Shown piece by piece: positions 43,741-54,164 of a stretch of 64,000 nucleotides of DNA. The stretch is from JACVRW01 sp963812415 (GTDB lineage: Bacteria > Actinomycetota > Thermoleophilia > Solirubrobacterales > Thermoleophilaceae). Every line of letters begins with the position of its first letter. Within the stretch, counting starts at the first letter, position 1. The stretch spans positions 62,001 to 126,000 of the forward strand of contig CAWEVH010000026.1 of NCBI GenBank assembly GCA_963812415.1. The letters are read 5' to 3'. Under the pieces are notes generated by a model, which saw only the letters and a program-made list of their open reading frames with translations, had not been told where the DNA came from and did no database searches. Made by a program: the position numbers and the translations under genes.

Positions 43741-45038
43741 TCAGCCCTCGGCCACCCCGGCCGCCGATCCGGCCGGCTCGGACGCGGCGAGCACGAGCTC
43801 CGCCGCCCGGTATCCGGTCGACAGGCTCAGCCCGTCGCCGCTCTTCTCGCGCCACGGCTCGGCGCCGGCGAGCGTGGCGCCGGCCACGAGCACGTTCTCG
43901 TACAGCCGCTCGCCGCGGGCGTCCACGGGACGGAGCTCGGCGTCCACCGACACCCCGGCGCGGCCCATCGGGTGGTCGTCGAAGTATCCCGGGCCGGAAG
44001 CGCTCCTCGCCGGGCTCGGGCACCCCCGCGACCGGCAGGCCGAGCGCCGTCTCGCGCGCCCTCCAGCGCGAGTCGAGCTCGATTCCGCCGGACGCGAAGC
44101 CGCCGGTGGCCAGCACAACCCAGTCCGCGCCGCGACGCTCCTCGCGCAGCCCCACCCGGGTGCGCAGCGCGCTGACGCGGCCGCTCCCCTCCTCGGCGCC
44201 GGTGACGACGGTGTTCAGGATCACCCGGCCACCGACCCGGCGCAGCGCCTCGTGCAGGCTCCTGTGGACCCGCATGCCCGGCACCGAGGGCGGCAGCGTC
44301 GGGATCTCGAACACCGGGCGGCCGAGCCGCTCCTCGAGCTCGCTCCACACGCCGTGCGGGTCGGCGTGGCCGAGCACCGCGGGAAAGGCGGCGCGCTCCT
44401 CGACCCCGAGCCGGCGCAGCAGCTGCCCGGTGACCTCCGCCCTGAAGGCGGGATCGTCGAAGGCGCGGGCGAACCCGAGGGAGTTCACGTCGGCGCGGCC
44501 CTCGGGCGCGAGGTCGAGCTCCCAGCCGCGTGCGCTCACACCCTGACGCCCGAGCGTGTCGGCGGCGAGCGCGGGATGGAAGTCCTTGAGCGCCCGGAAG
44601 CCGACCACGCAGATCGGCGCGTCGGCGCGCATGTCGCCGCCGGCCATCGTCTCGGGCACGACCGCGGACGGGCGCCCCACCCCCACGGCCGTCGGCAGCA
44701 GCAGGTTCTCCGTCCACGCCGCCCACGTAGGCGTAGGGAGCGAGCGGGCCGGCCGCGATCCGGGCCTTGAACCAGTCGACGGCGGCCGTCACGCCGTCGG
44801 CGCCCACGAGCGCGTAGGGATGGTCGGGCCGCTCGTCGATCAGCGCGGCGAGCGCCTCGGCGGGCCGCTCGACCCGCTCGGGCGCGTAGCCCAGCACGTC
44901 GACGGTGCCCGCGCCGAGATGGGTGGCGCCCACGCCCTTCGCCAGCACGAGCACGCGCGCGCCGCTCTCGGCCAGGCGCACGGCGGCCGTGAGGCCCGCG
45001 AGCCCCGTGCCGACGACGATCACGTCGTGGTGGCTCAC
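43741..45038 (-). CDS. glpB: Anaerobic glycerol-3-phosphate dehydrogenase subunit B (two frameshifts)
   Basis: Starts at GTG 45038 (VSHHDVIVVGTGLAGLTAAV), overlapping the glpA stop (GTGA). Dinucleotide-binding GTGLAG and ATHLGAGTVDVLGYAPERVE identify GlpB. Frame breaks occur near 44706-44716 (before ENLLLPTAVGVGRPSAVVPE) and near 43987-43999 (before GYFDDHPMGRAGVSVDAELR). The C-terminus GLSLSTGYRAAELVLAASEP ends at 43741. Both breaks are explained by single inserted bases; since glpA and glpC are intact, error is likely. Confidence 0.86.
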
Positions 45039-46609
45039 GCGACCTCTTCCGCCTCGGGCAGGTGCTCGACGTCGAGCAGCCCCTGGAAGATCCAGTCGTC
45101 GAGCCGGGCCTGGCGCAGCTGATCCCCGTAGAGGATCGGCCATACGCCCTTCCAGCGCTCCTGGAGGAAGCCACTCAGCGAGCCGGCCGCCTCGGCGCCG
45201 TCGAGCCGCCCCACTCCATGGAGGATCCCGGTGGCGCGGTAGATGCAGAAGCCGCCCTGGCAGGGCCCCATGCCCAGACGCATCGAGCGCCGGATGTCGT
45301 CGAGGTTGGCGGTGCCGCGGCGGCGCATGGCCGCCTCAAGGCGGCTGCGGCCGATCAGCTCGCACTCGCAGATCAGCTGCTCGTCCTGGAGCGTCCGCTC
45401 GCGCCGGCGCAGGCGCGAGCCGAGGCTGTAGCCCTCGCCGTCCTCGTTGCCGGGCGGACGGACGTCGCGGGTCCGGCAGGCGCGCTCTGTCCCGAGCTGC
45501 TTGCACATGGCGTCCACGATGTCCTCCGCCATCAGGCGGAGCGTGGTGAGCTTGCCGCCGGACATCGTGAGCAGGCCGTCGACGCCGTCCCGCTCGCGGT
45601 GGTCGACCACGGCGTGGGTGCGGCTGATGTCGCGCGTGTCGGCCACCTGCTCGGCCTTCTCGTCCTGGAAGAGCGGGCGCGCGCCCGCCCACACCCTCAG
45701 CGCGCGCGCCTCGCGGAAGCCGGGCACGAGCCGCTCGCCGTCGTCCAGCATCTGGTCCACCTCGGCCTGGGTGACCGGCAGCTCGTCCGGGTCGGCCGAG
45801 CGGATGTCGGTGGTGCCGATCACGCTGACCGTCCGGATCGGCACAAGGATGTCGCCGTCGGCCGGCATCGTGCAGCGGTTGATCACCGTGTTCACGAGCC
45901 GATGGTTCATGGCGATCATGATCCCCTTGCCGGGCACCACCCCGACCCCCTCGATCCCGGCCATGGTGGCGATCTGGGCCGCCCACGCGCCCGCCGCGTT
46001 GATCGTGAAGCCCGCCTCGATGTCGAGCTCCTCGCCGGTCAGCTCGTTGCGCACGCGCGCGCCGGTCACGGCATCGCCCTCCCGGTGCAGGGCGATCGCG
46101 CTGTGGTAGGGCAGGATCCGCGCCCCGTGCTCGGACGCGCCGCGGGCGAACGACCAGACCGTCTTCCAGGCGTCGATCGACGCGTCGGGCACCGCGAAGG
46201 CGCGCCGGATCCGAGGGTTCAGGCGCGGCTCGCGGCGGAGCGCCTCCCCCACGCCGATCTCCTCGACCGGCAGCTCGGCGGCGCGGCAGCCGGCCAGGAA
46301 GCGGTCGCCGTAGGCGGGGTCGTCGTCGGGGGTCGTGACGAACAGGCCGCCGGTGTCCTCGATGCAGTCGGGGATCACCCGGCGCAGGATCGCGTTCTCG
46401 GCCACGCACTCCTCGGCGGCCAGCGCGTCCTTGACGACGTAGCGGCCGCCCGAGTGAAGCAGCCCGTGGAAGCGCCCGCTCGTGCCCTCCGCCAGGTCCG
46501 CCCGGTCGATCAGGACCACGTCGAAGCCGCGCAGCGCCGCATCCCAGGCCACACCGGCGCCGGTGGCGCCACCGCCGATCACGAGCAGCTCGGCTCCGAG
46601 CGTTGGCAC
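45035..46609 (-). CDS. glpA: Glycerol-3-phosphate dehydrogenase subunit A (anaerobic type)
   Basis: 524 residues, GTG start at 46609. FAD-binding N-terminus ELLVIGGGATGAGVAWDAAL and LAEGTSGRFHGLLHSGGRYV, DAO-family middle, and a C-terminal BFD-like iron-sulfur region (LICECELIGRSRLEAAMRRR; GPCQGGFCIYRATGIL). The BFD-like end and the glpB-glpC neighbours mark it as GlpA rather than aerobic GlpD. It oxidises glycerol-3-phosphate to DHAP. First gene of an apparent six-gene operon down to 38175. A TAGGAT lies 7 nt before the start. Confidence 0.93.
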   Translation of the reverse strand: MPTLGAELLVIGGGATGAGVAWDAALRGFDVVLIDRADLAEGTSGRFHGLLHSGGRYVVKDALAAEECVAENAILRRVIPDCIEDTGGLFVTTPDDDPAYGDRFLAGCRAAELPVEEIGVGEALRREPRLNPRIRRAFAVPDASIDAWKTVWSFARGASEHGARILPYHSAIALHREGDAVTGARVRNELTGEELDIEAGFTINAAGAWAAQIATMAGIEGVGVVPGKGIMIAMNHRLVNTVINRCTMPADGDILVPIRTVSVIGTTDIRSADPDELPVTQAEVDQMLDDGERLVPGFREARALRVWAGARPLFQDEKAEQVADTRDISRTHAVVDHRERDGVDGLLTMSGGKLTTLRLMAEDIVDAMCKQLGTERACRTRDVRPPGNEDGEGYSLGSRLRRRERTLQDEQLICECELIGRSRLEAAMRRRGTANLDDIRRSMRLGMGPCQGGFCIYRATGILHGVGRLDGAEAAGSLSGFLQERWKGVWPILYGDQLRQARLDDWIFQGLLDVEHLPEAEEVA

Positions 46610-46616
46610 CGCGCGA

Positions 46617-46643
46617 ATCCTAATCGAGCCCGACGCTTAGGCT
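46617..46643. promoter_or_regulatory. Divergent -10 elements of glpA and the aldo/keto reductase
   Basis: Minus-strand TAGGAT (46617-46622) is 7 nt from the glpA GTG. Plus-strand TAGGCT (46638-46643) is 6 nt from the reductase ATG. Only 40 bp separate the two starts, so both transcripts should be leaderless and -35 regions must lie inside each other's promoter. Confidence 0.45.
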
Positions 46644-46649
46644 GGGCCG

Positions 46650-47576
46650 ATGTCCACCGCTCAGATCGGGCTCGGACTGGCCGCGCTCGGCCGGCCCGCC
46701 TACATCAACCTCGGCCACGGCGAGGACGTGGCCGACCCGAGCGTCGACGCGATGGAGCGCAGCGCGCACGACGTGCTCGACGCCGCCTACGCGGGCGGCG
46801 TGCGCTGGATCGACGCGGCGCGCTCGTACGGTCGCGCCGAGGCGTTCCTCGCGTCCTGGCTCACCAGCCGCGGGTTGGGCAAGGGTGACCTCGTCGTGAG
46901 CTCGAAATGGGGCTACCGCTACACGGCGGGCTGGCGCGTGGACGCTCGCGAGCACGAGGTCAAGGACCTCTCGGCCGAGCACCTGATGACCCAATGGCGC
47001 GAGACGCGGGAGCTGCTCGGCGAGCGCCTGAGCGTCTACCAGATCCACTCGGCCACGATCGAGAGCGGCGTGCTCGACGACGCCGCGGTGCGCCGCGAGC
47101 TCGACGTCCTGCGCGGCGAGGGCGTCCGGATCGGCCTCACAGTCACGGGCGCCGAGCAGGCGGCGACGATCGAGCGAGCGCTCGAAGTTGGCGGGTTCGA
47201 CACCGTGCAGGCGACCTGGAACCTCCACGAGCGCTCGGCGGAGGACGCGCTCGCACGCGCGCAGGCCGCCGGTCTCCAGGTGCTCGTGAAGGAGGGGCTC
47301 GCCAACGGACGCCTCGCCGGTCATGAAGCGCCCGCGACGCTCACGGACGCCGCTCGCGCGCGCGGCACGAGCACTGACGCCGTCGCGCTCGCCGCGGCGC
47401 TGGCGCGCCCGTGGGCCCACGTCGTGCTGAGCGGGGCGACGACCGTCGATCAGCTCGAGAGCAACCTCGCGGCACGCGCTGTCGCCTGGGACGACGAGCT
47501 CGAGCGAGAGCTCGCGGGGTTGGTCGAGGAGCCGGCGGCGTACTGGGAGACGCGCGCCGGGCTCCCCTGGACCTAG
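46650..47576 (+). CDS. Aldo/keto reductase
   Basis: 308 residues, MSTAQIGLGLAALGRPAYIN. Catalytic tetrad visible: Asp and Tyr in RWIDAARSYGRAEAFLASWL, Lys in LVVSSKWGYRY and His in VYQIHSATIES. The C-terminal NADPH region is VVLSGATTVDQLESNLAA. It lies between glpA and glpK with opposite direction; a role in glyceraldehyde, dihydroxyacetone or methylglyoxal turnover is an inference. Confidence 0.9.
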   Translation: MSTAQIGLGLAALGRPAYINLGHGEDVADPSVDAMERSAHDVLDAAYAGGVRWIDAARSYGRAEAFLASWLTSRGLGKGDLVVSSKWGYRYTAGWRVDAREHEVKDLSAEHLMTQWRETRELLGERLSVYQIHSATIESGVLDDAAVRRELDVLRGEGVRIGLTVTGAEQAATIERALEVGGFDTVQATWNLHERSAEDALARAQAAGLQVLVKEGLANGRLAGHEAPATLTDAARARGTSTDAVALAAALARPWAHVVLSGATTVDQLESNLAARAVAWDDELERELAGLVEEPAAYWETRAGLPWT

Positions 47577-47581
47577 ATGGC

Positions 47582-49096
47582 CTACTCCTCCTCAGCCTCG
47601 AACCAGTCGAAGGTCCGCGTCACGGCCTTCTTCCAGAACTTGTAGTACTCGTCGCGCGTGGCGGCGTCCATCGACGGCTCCCAGCGCTTGTCCTCCACCC
47701 AGTTCTCGCGCAGGTCCTCGACCTCGTTCCAGAAGCCGGTGGCGAGCCCGGCGGCGTATGCCGCCCCGAGCGACGTCGTCTCGGGCACCTTCGGCCGGAT
47801 CACCGGCACGCCGAGCAGGTCCGCCTGGAACTGCATGAGCAGGTCGTTGCCGACCATGCCGCCGTCGACCTTCAGCGACTCGAGCTCGACGCCCGAGTCC
47901 GCGTTCATCGCCTCCACCACCTCGCGGCTCTGGTAGGCCGTCGCCTCGAGCGTCGCCCGTGCGATGTGCCCGGCGTTGACGTAGCGGGTGAGCCCCGCCA
48001 TCACGCCGCGAGCGTTCGACTTCCAGTAGGGCGCGAACAGCCCCGAGAAGGCGGGCACGATGTAGCAGCCGCCGTTGTCGTCGACCGACTTCGCCAGGTC
48101 CTCCACCTCCGGAGCGGCCTGGATCATCTTCAGGTTGTCGCGCAGCCACTGCACGAGCGCGCCGGTGATGGCGATGGAGCCCTCGAGGCAGTACACGGCA
48201 TCCTCGTCGCCGATCTTGTAGCCGACGGTGGTGAGCAGCCCGGACTTGGACGGAACCGGCTCGGTGCCCGTGTTGAGCAGGAGGAAGTTGCCCGTGCCGT
48301 AGGTGTTCTTCGCCTCACCGACGGCGAAGCACGTCTGCCCGAAGGTGGCCGCCTGCTGGTCGCCGAGGTCGCCGGCGATCGCGACGCCCTGGAGCGCCCC
48401 GCCTACCTTCACCTCGCCGTACACCCCGCTCGAGGGCTTGATCTCCGGCAGCATCGCCGTGGGAACGCCCATGATGCCCGCGATCTCCTCGTCCCACTGA
48501 AGCGAGGCCAGGTCCATGAGCATCGTGCGGCTGGCGTTCGTGACGTCGGTGATGTGGAGCCCGCCGTCGGTGCCGCCGGTGAGGTTCCAGATCAGCCACG
48601 TGTCCATGTTGCCGAACAGCAGGTCGCCGGACTCGGCCTTGTCCTGGGCGCCGTCCACGTTGTCCAGGATCCAGCGGATCTTGGGACCGGAGAAGTACGT
48701 CGCAAGCGGCAGGCCGACCCGCTCCTGGAAGCGAGCCTGGCCGCCGTCCTTCGAGAACTCGTCCACGAGCTTGTCCGTGCGCGTGTCCTGCCACACGAGC
48801 GCGTTGTGCACCGGCTCGCCCGTGTTGCGATCCCACACGAGCGTCGTCTCGCGCTGGTTGGTGATGCCCACGCCGGCGATGTCGTCGGCGCTCGCCCCGG
48901 CGTCCGCGAGCGCCTCGTCCATCACCTCCTGCGTGCGGGACCAGACCTCGGTCGCATCGTGCTCCACCCAACCGGGCTTGGGATAGATCTGCTCGTGCTC
49001 CTTCTGGGCCACGCTGACGACCTGGCCACCGTGGTCGAACACCATGCAGCGCGTGCTGGTGGTGCCCTGGTCGAGTGCTGCCGCGTACTTAGCCAT
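47582..49096 (-). CDS. glpK: Glycerol kinase
   Basis: 504 residues, MAKYAAALDQGTTSTRCMVF. FGGY-kinase landmarks: phosphate loop DQGTTSTR, GITNQRETTLVWDRNTGEPV, VWQDTRTD, GNMDTWLIWNLTGG, FGQTCFAVGEAKNTYGTGNF and the C-terminal SLKVDGGMVGNDLLMQFQAD. The glycerol-binding catalytic Asp follows FSGLFAPYWKSNARG as expected. Makes glycerol-3-phosphate from glycerol and ATP. 26 bp behind glpF, so one transcript. Confidence 0.97.
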   Translation of the reverse strand: MAKYAAALDQGTTSTRCMVFDHGGQVVSVAQKEHEQIYPKPGWVEHDATEVWSRTQEVMDEALADAGASADDIAGVGITNQRETTLVWDRNTGEPVHNALVWQDTRTDKLVDEFSKDGGQARFQERVGLPLATYFSGPKIRWILDNVDGAQDKAESGDLLFGNMDTWLIWNLTGGTDGGLHITDVTNASRTMLMDLASLQWDEEIAGIMGVPTAMLPEIKPSSGVYGEVKVGGALQGVAIAGDLGDQQAATFGQTCFAVGEAKNTYGTGNFLLLNTGTEPVPSKSGLLTTVGYKIGDEDAVYCLEGSIAITGALVQWLRDNLKMIQAAPEVEDLAKSVDDNGGCYIVPAFSGLFAPYWKSNARGVMAGLTRYVNAGHIARATLEATAYQSREVVEAMNADSGVELESLKVDGGMVGNDLLMQFQADLLGVPVIRPKVPETTSLGAAYAAGLATGFWNEVEDLRENWVEDKRWEPSMDAATRDEYYKFWKKAVTRTFDWFEAEEE

Positions 49097-49122
49097 TAAG
49101 CACCTTTCTCAGTTGAACGAAA

Positions 49123-49839
49123 TCAGCCGGGATACCACCAGTCGAACGCAAGCGCCCCGAGGATGCCGCCGACGATGGGGGCCACGACGGGGATCCAGGC
49201 ATAGCCCCAGTCGGACGGACCCTTGCCCGCGATCGGCAGGATCGCATGCATGATGCGCGGCCCCAGGTCGCGCGCGGGATTGATCGCATAGCCGGTCGGC
49301 CCTCCGAGCGATAGCCCGATGGCGAACACGAGCAGGCCCACCAGCAGGCCGCCGAGACCGGTCGCGGCCGTGTCGGGGTTGGCGAAGAAGGCGAGCACGC
49401 CGAACACCAGCACGAAGGTGCCGACGATCTCGCAGATGATGTTTGCCGCCGTGTTGCGGATCGCCGGCGCGGTGCTGTAGCAGGCCAGCTTGAGCCCGGG
49501 ATCCTCGGTCGCGCCCCAGTGCGGCAGGTACGAGGCCCAGACGAGCGTTGCGCCGATGAACGCACCGACGAACTCACCGCCCAGGTACTTGGGCACGTCC
49601 TCCCACGGGGTGTTGCCGATCACCGCGAAGCCCAACGTCACCGCCGGGTTCAGATGCGCGCCGCTGAATTGACCTACGGCGAAGACGGCCACCATGACCG
49701 CCATGCCCCATCCGAAGGTGATGACGATCCAGCCCGCGTTCTCCGCTTTCGACTGGCTCAACAGCACTCCCGCCACGACCCCGTTTCCCAACAGGATCAG
49801 GAGCCCTGTCCCGATTACCTCAGCCCCGAAGATGCTCAA
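49123..49839 (-). CDS. glpF: Glycerol uptake facilitator (aquaglyceroporin)
   Basis: 238 residues, TTG start at 49839 with GGAGGAGAAG upstream. Six helices and the two NPA half-helices: GAHLNPAVTLGFAVIGN and GYAINPARDLGPRIMHA. The Asp after the second NPAR and the large residue pattern are those of glycerol-conducting, not water-only, channels. Operon with glpK behind a clear promoter. Confidence 0.94.
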   Translation of the reverse strand: MSIFGAEVIGTGLLILLGNGVVAGVLLSQSKAENAGWIVITFGWGMAVMVAVFAVGQFSGAHLNPAVTLGFAVIGNTPWEDVPKYLGGEFVGAFIGATLVWASYLPHWGATEDPGLKLACYSTAPAIRNTAANIICEIVGTFVLVFGVLAFFANPDTAATGLGGLLVGLLVFAIGLSLGGPTGYAINPARDLGPRIMHAILPIAGKGPSDWGYAWIPVVAPIVGGILGALAFDWWYPG

Positions 49840-49881
49840 GAGCTTCTTCTCCTCCCCATGGATTTGCCAGAAGCGGCGCGG

Positions 49882-49911
49882 ACACTATTCCTGCGTTTCC
49901 ATACGTGTCAA
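49882..49911 (-). promoter_or_regulatory. Sigma-70-like promoter of glpF-glpK
   Basis: On the minus strand TTGACA (49906-49911) and TAGTGT (49882-49887) are 18 bp apart, about 43 bp before the glpF start. The -35 box is a perfect consensus, rare in this window. GlpR or catabolite sites are not recognised. Confidence 0.65.
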
Positions 49912-49951
49912 CACAAGCGGCGGAAATCGTCCACCTCTCGGCGCCGGCGGC

Positions 49952-50590
49952 TCAGTCTCCGCCTCCGAACGTGGTCGCTGCGGCCTCGAGCAGCAGGTGC
50001 GACGAGGTCGCTCCCGGGTCCTGGTGATCGACGCTGCGCGGCCCGAGGTAGCTCGCCCGTCCCTTGCGCGCCTCGAGGGGGATCGTCGCGCGCATTCCCT
50101 CCTCGGCGGCGTCGGCGGACCGGCGCAGCGCGTCGCCGAGCTCGGCCCCGTCGCTCGCCGCGGCCTCGAGCGCCTCGACTGCCGGCAGGAGCGCATCGAT
50201 CATCGTCTTGTCGCCCGCCTCGGCCTTGCCGCGCGCCTGCACGCCCTTGACGCCCCCCTCGAGCGCCTCGGTCCAGCCGGCCAGGTCGAGCTCCTCCTTG
50301 CCGGCGCTCGCCGTGCCCATCTGCAGGAAGAGCGTCCCGTAGAGCGGACCGGCAGCGCCGCCGACGCTCGACACCAGGGCCATGCCCACCGCCTTCAGGA
50401 GCGCGCCGATGTCATCGCCCTCGACGTCGTCGAGCTTCTCCACCGCCTTGCGCATGCCGCGATCCATGTTCGTGCCGTGGTCGCCGTCGCCGATCGCCGT
50501 GTCGAGCTTCACGAGCTCGGCACGGTTCTCGGCAATGACGGCGGCGTAGGCTGAGATCCAGTCGCGGACCGCTGTCGCCGTAATGCTCAA
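49952..50590 (-). CDS. dhaL: Dihydroxyacetone kinase subunit L
   Basis: 212 residues, TTG start at 50590 behind GGAAGGCGCC. DhaL signatures: LDTAIGDGDHGTNMDRGMRK (Mg-ADP-binding Asp ligands), VSSVGGAAGPLYGTLFLQM, GDKTMIDALLPAVEALEAAA and a C-terminal KGRASYLGPRSVDHQDPGAT. DhaL carries ADP as a bound cofactor re-phosphorylated by DhaM and transfers phosphate to dihydroxyacetone on DhaK. 10 bp behind dhaK. Confidence 0.94.
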   Translation of the reverse strand: MSITATAVRDWISAYAAVIAENRAELVKLDTAIGDGDHGTNMDRGMRKAVEKLDDVEGDDIGALLKAVGMALVSSVGGAAGPLYGTLFLQMGTASAGKEELDLAGWTEALEGGVKGVQARGKAEAGDKTMIDALLPAVEALEAAASDGAELGDALRRSADAAEEGMRATIPLEARKGRASYLGPRSVDHQDPGATSSHLLLEAAATTFGGGD

Positions 50591-50600
50591 GGCGCCTTCC

Positions 50601-51600
<1,000 letters not shown>

Positions 51601-51675
51601 GCTTCCTCCTCCACTCGAATGACCGCGCCGCAAGGCGAGAAGTGGACGGAAGGTATCGGTGCGCGGCTCGGCGCG

Positions 51676-52602
51676 TCAGGCGACCGGCGCGCGGACGCGC
51701 TCGGCGACCGGAGCGGGCGTGACGATCGGCGCCTGCTCGACCGGCTCGGGAGCGAGGCCCTCGCGATCCCAGAAGGACTTGACCTCGTTCATCACCTCGC
51801 GAGGGGTCCTGCCCAAACCTGGCGTGACCGGATCGCCGAAGCGGATCTCGACCTCGTGGCGGCGCGAGAAGGGACGGGCGGGAATGCGGCTCGGCCAGTT
51901 GCGGCCGGGCGGCATCGCCTCGTGGGTTCCCTTGAGGTGGATCGGGACGATGTCGATGCCGTGCTTCTCGGCGATCACGGCCGCCCCGGAGTGCACCTTG
52001 CCGATCCCGCCGTCGCGCGAACGGGTGCCCTCGGGGAACATCACGAGGTTCCACTTCTCGTCGAGGAGGCGGTCCACGTGGTCGGTGGCACCGTTGCCCA
52101 GGCCGCCGCCCTTGCGGCCGAGCGGCACCGTGTTGAACATGAGCGCCACCCCGTTGGCCTTCCAGCGCTTGTCGTAGAAGTAGTCCGCCGCCGCGGCAAC
52201 CGCGGTGCGGCGGCGCCACTTCGGCGGCAGGGCGCGCAGGATCGTGGGGGTGTCGAGGTGGCTCGAGTGGTTGGCGACGAACAGCACCGGATGCTCGAGC
52301 CTGTCGAAGAGCTCGGCGCCGACCACGCGGTTGTGCACGTAGAAGTCGATCATCGGGCCGAGCCCGAAGGTGAGAAGCCCGGCGCGGGCGGCCTTGGCGT
52401 AGCCGCAGCGCGCCCAGGAGACGTCCATCTTGGCGTACTGACGCGCGCGCTCTCCGCCCTGCTGGCGCAGCTCCGCGCCCTTGCTGCGCAGCTCGCTGCC
52501 GCGCTGCTTGAGCTCCTCCGGGAGCTCGGGCACGCGCTCGCGCAGCTCAGGAACGCGCTTCTTGCCCTGCGCGATCGCTCGGTTGACTCGTCCGTCCCCC
52601 AT
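51676..52602 (-). CDS. PlsC-family acyltransferase with N-terminal coiled coil
   Basis: 308 residues, MGDGRVNRAIAQGKKRVPEL. Residues 15-55 are a repetitive amphipathic helix (KKRVPELRERVPELPEELKQ, RGSELRSKGAELRQQGGERA). The acyltransferase core has FVANHSSHLDTPTILRAL (His-x4-Asp), GGGLGNGATDHVDRLLDEKW and FPEGTRSRDGGIGKVHSGAA. Likely acylates glycerol-phosphate lipids. It lies 74 bp from dhaK on the same strand, so it may belong to the glycerol region. Confidence 0.88.
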   Translation of the reverse strand: MGDGRVNRAIAQGKKRVPELRERVPELPEELKQRGSELRSKGAELRQQGGERARQYAKMDVSWARCGYAKAARAGLLTFGLGPMIDFYVHNRVVGAELFDRLEHPVLFVANHSSHLDTPTILRALPPKWRRRTAVAAAADYFYDKRWKANGVALMFNTVPLGRKGGGLGNGATDHVDRLLDEKWNLVMFPEGTRSRDGGIGKVHSGAAVIAEKHGIDIVPIHLKGTHEAMPPGRNWPSRIPARPFSRRHEVEIRFGDPVTPGLGRTPREVMNEVKSFWDREGLAPEPVEQAPIVTPAPVAERVRAPVA

Positions 52603-52796
52603 GACCCCATGTACTCCATACCCAGGGCGGGGTTTCTCGGTCTTGGCGCCCCCGGTCGCATCTCGTTGGGCGACCTGGAGCTTCGACCCGATCTGGGCTG
52701 GGTGAGGATGCGCCCGCCCGGGCCCGCCCGGCCCTAGCGTCCTGACTTTGGTGGCCAGGAGCGACCTAACTCAGGACGGGTTCGCCCTGCCGAGGC

Positions 52797-53621
52797 CTAG
52801 CGCGACTCGATGCGGATCTCGCCCGTACGGCCGTGGATCGTGCGATCGCCCGGAGGATCGGTTGCGAACGCCAGGCCGCCGATCACCAGCAGGGTCACGA
52901 CCGCGGCGGCGACGGCCAGCCGAGCGATGTCCGCCCGCAGCCGGCCCCGGCGCGCGCGGCGCCAGCTCTCGGTCGTCTGGCGCCCGAGCAGCCCCGCCAC
53001 CGTCGACTCGTCGAGGCCGAACCCGCGCGCGTGGCAGGCTTCGAGCACGTCAGCGGGGCGGTCGGCATCCACGACCTCGACGCCGTAGCGCTCGGCCAAC
53101 CGGTGGTAGAGACGGGCGTTGCGCCCCGGGACGAGGAACAGCGCGGCCGGCCGGGCGCGCTCTGCACGGAAGCCGTCCTCGTGCAGCTCGATGGCGCCGC
53201 GGGCCTCTGCCACCCCCGGGATCTCCCGGCGGCTCGCCAGCACCCTGCGCGCGGAGCTCCGAGAGGGGTGCCAGGCGTGCACGCCGCAGCCGCAGCCGGC
53301 GAACGGCGGCCGGTGCTCCGGCGAGCGGGCGCACGAGGCCTCGAGCCATTCGCCGCCCGTGGGCCAGGTCGTGTGCTGTTGCGGCGCGGCGAGGCGCTCG
53401 GCGCCCTGCTCGCCGACCACCGCCCAGGTCCGCAGACCGTAGACCGGGCTCGGGAGGAGCGGCGCCGCCGCGCTCACGCCGGCCTCGCGGGCTCGGGCTC
53501 GAGAGCCGGCTCGCGAGGATCGGGGGATCGTGGCTCCGGCTCGGCGCGGCGGCGCGGGCGGGACGGGCGCGGCGATCGCCGCGACCGGCTCCGAGATGAT
53601 TCGCCGTGAGGGACCGTCCAT
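52797..53621 (-). CDS. Unknown Cys-rich protein with C-terminal membrane anchor
   Basis: 274 residues from ATG 53621 (MDGPSRRIISEPVAAIAAPV). A Pro/Ala/Arg-rich start is followed by a compact domain: VYGLRTWAVVGEQGAERLAA, TTWPTGGEWLEASCARSPEH and a GCGCGVHAWHP motif with clustered Cys/His that resembles a recurrent actinobacterial domain of unknown function. A single transmembrane helix (LAVAAAVVTLLVIGGLAF) is near the end, followed by a short extracytoplasmic tail. Function unknown; metal binding by the Cys cluster is possible. Confidence 0.6.
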   Translation of the reverse strand: MDGPSRRIISEPVAAIAAPVPPAPPRRAGATIPRSSRAGSRARAREAGVSAAAPLLPSPVYGLRTWAVVGEQGAERLAAPQQHTTWPTGGEWLEASCARSPEHRPPFAGCGCGVHAWHPSRSSARRVLASRREIPGVAEARGAIELHEDGFRAERARPAALFLVPGRNARLYHRLAERYGVEVVDADRPADVLEACHARGFGLDESTVAGLLGRQTTESWRRARRGRLRADIARLAVAAAVVTLLVIGGLAFATDPPGDRTIHGRTGEIRIESR

Positions 53622-53766
53622 GCTCACACCCGTAATGGTGCGCCTTCGGGCGCCGATCGGCAACCCCGATTTGCGCCAAAGCGCCAGCACGGCGACGGCC
53701 CAGATCGCGGCCATCCTTCCGGGCCGATAGCTACACGCGCGCGCGAGACAGGCTTAGACCAGCAGG

Positions 53767-54051
53767 TCAGGCGGGCCCGGAGGCCGACACCTGGTGGCGC
53801 ACGACCTGCGCGTCCAGGATCAGGGCGCTCAGGTCATCGCCCGGCCCCTCGCCGCGAAACGCGAGCAGCGCCTCCTCGGACTCCCACGCCTCGTACACGT
53901 TGACGCGGTCGGGCTCGAGCGGGTCGGGCGCGACGACGAAGTCGAGGCAGCCCTCGGAGCGCCGGGCCTGCGCCACCGCCTCGAGTGAAGCCGCCACGAA
54001 CTCCTCCCGCCGTCCGTCGGCCACCTGAATGCGGCCGGACACGATGATCAT
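53767..54051 (-). CDS. Antibiotic biosynthesis monooxygenase (ABM)-domain protein
   Basis: 94 residues, MIIVSGRIQVADGRREEFVA. Dimeric alpha-beta barrel of the YgiN type: a helix AASLEAVAQARRSEGCLDFV, strand VVAPDPLEPDRVNVYEAWES and the final helix/strand to VVRHQVSASGPA. Such proteins are cofactor-free quinol or small-molecule oxygenases or simple binding proteins. -10-like TACGCT 8 nt before the ATG. Confidence 0.82.
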   Translation of the reverse strand: MIIVSGRIQVADGRREEFVAASLEAVAQARRSEGCLDFVVAPDPLEPDRVNVYEAWESEEALLAFRGEGPGDDLSALILDAQVVRHQVSASGPA

Positions 54052-54059
54052 CGGGCGCG

Positions 54060-54069
54060 AGCGTACCGT
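54060..54069. promoter_or_regulatory. Overlapping divergent -10 elements (ABM / MFS)
   Basis: Minus TACGCT (54060-54065) is 8 nt from the ABM ATG; plus TACCGT (54064-54069) points to the MFS gene. Eight nt after it the MFS frame has GTC, not a start codon, so the true start there may be altered by an error. Confidence 0.4.
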
Positions 54070-54164
54070 TCCCAGCCGTCATCACGGGTACTGCGAGAAC
54101 CATCGAGGGCGGCCGGCTCGACCGGCGCAGCCGGCGCTCGCTCGTCACGGGTACGGGCCTGATC

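Noticed and set aside
42515..44770. 751-codon plus-strand open frame
   Set aside because: Antisense of glpC-glpB; high-GC third positions keep the reverse frame open by chance.
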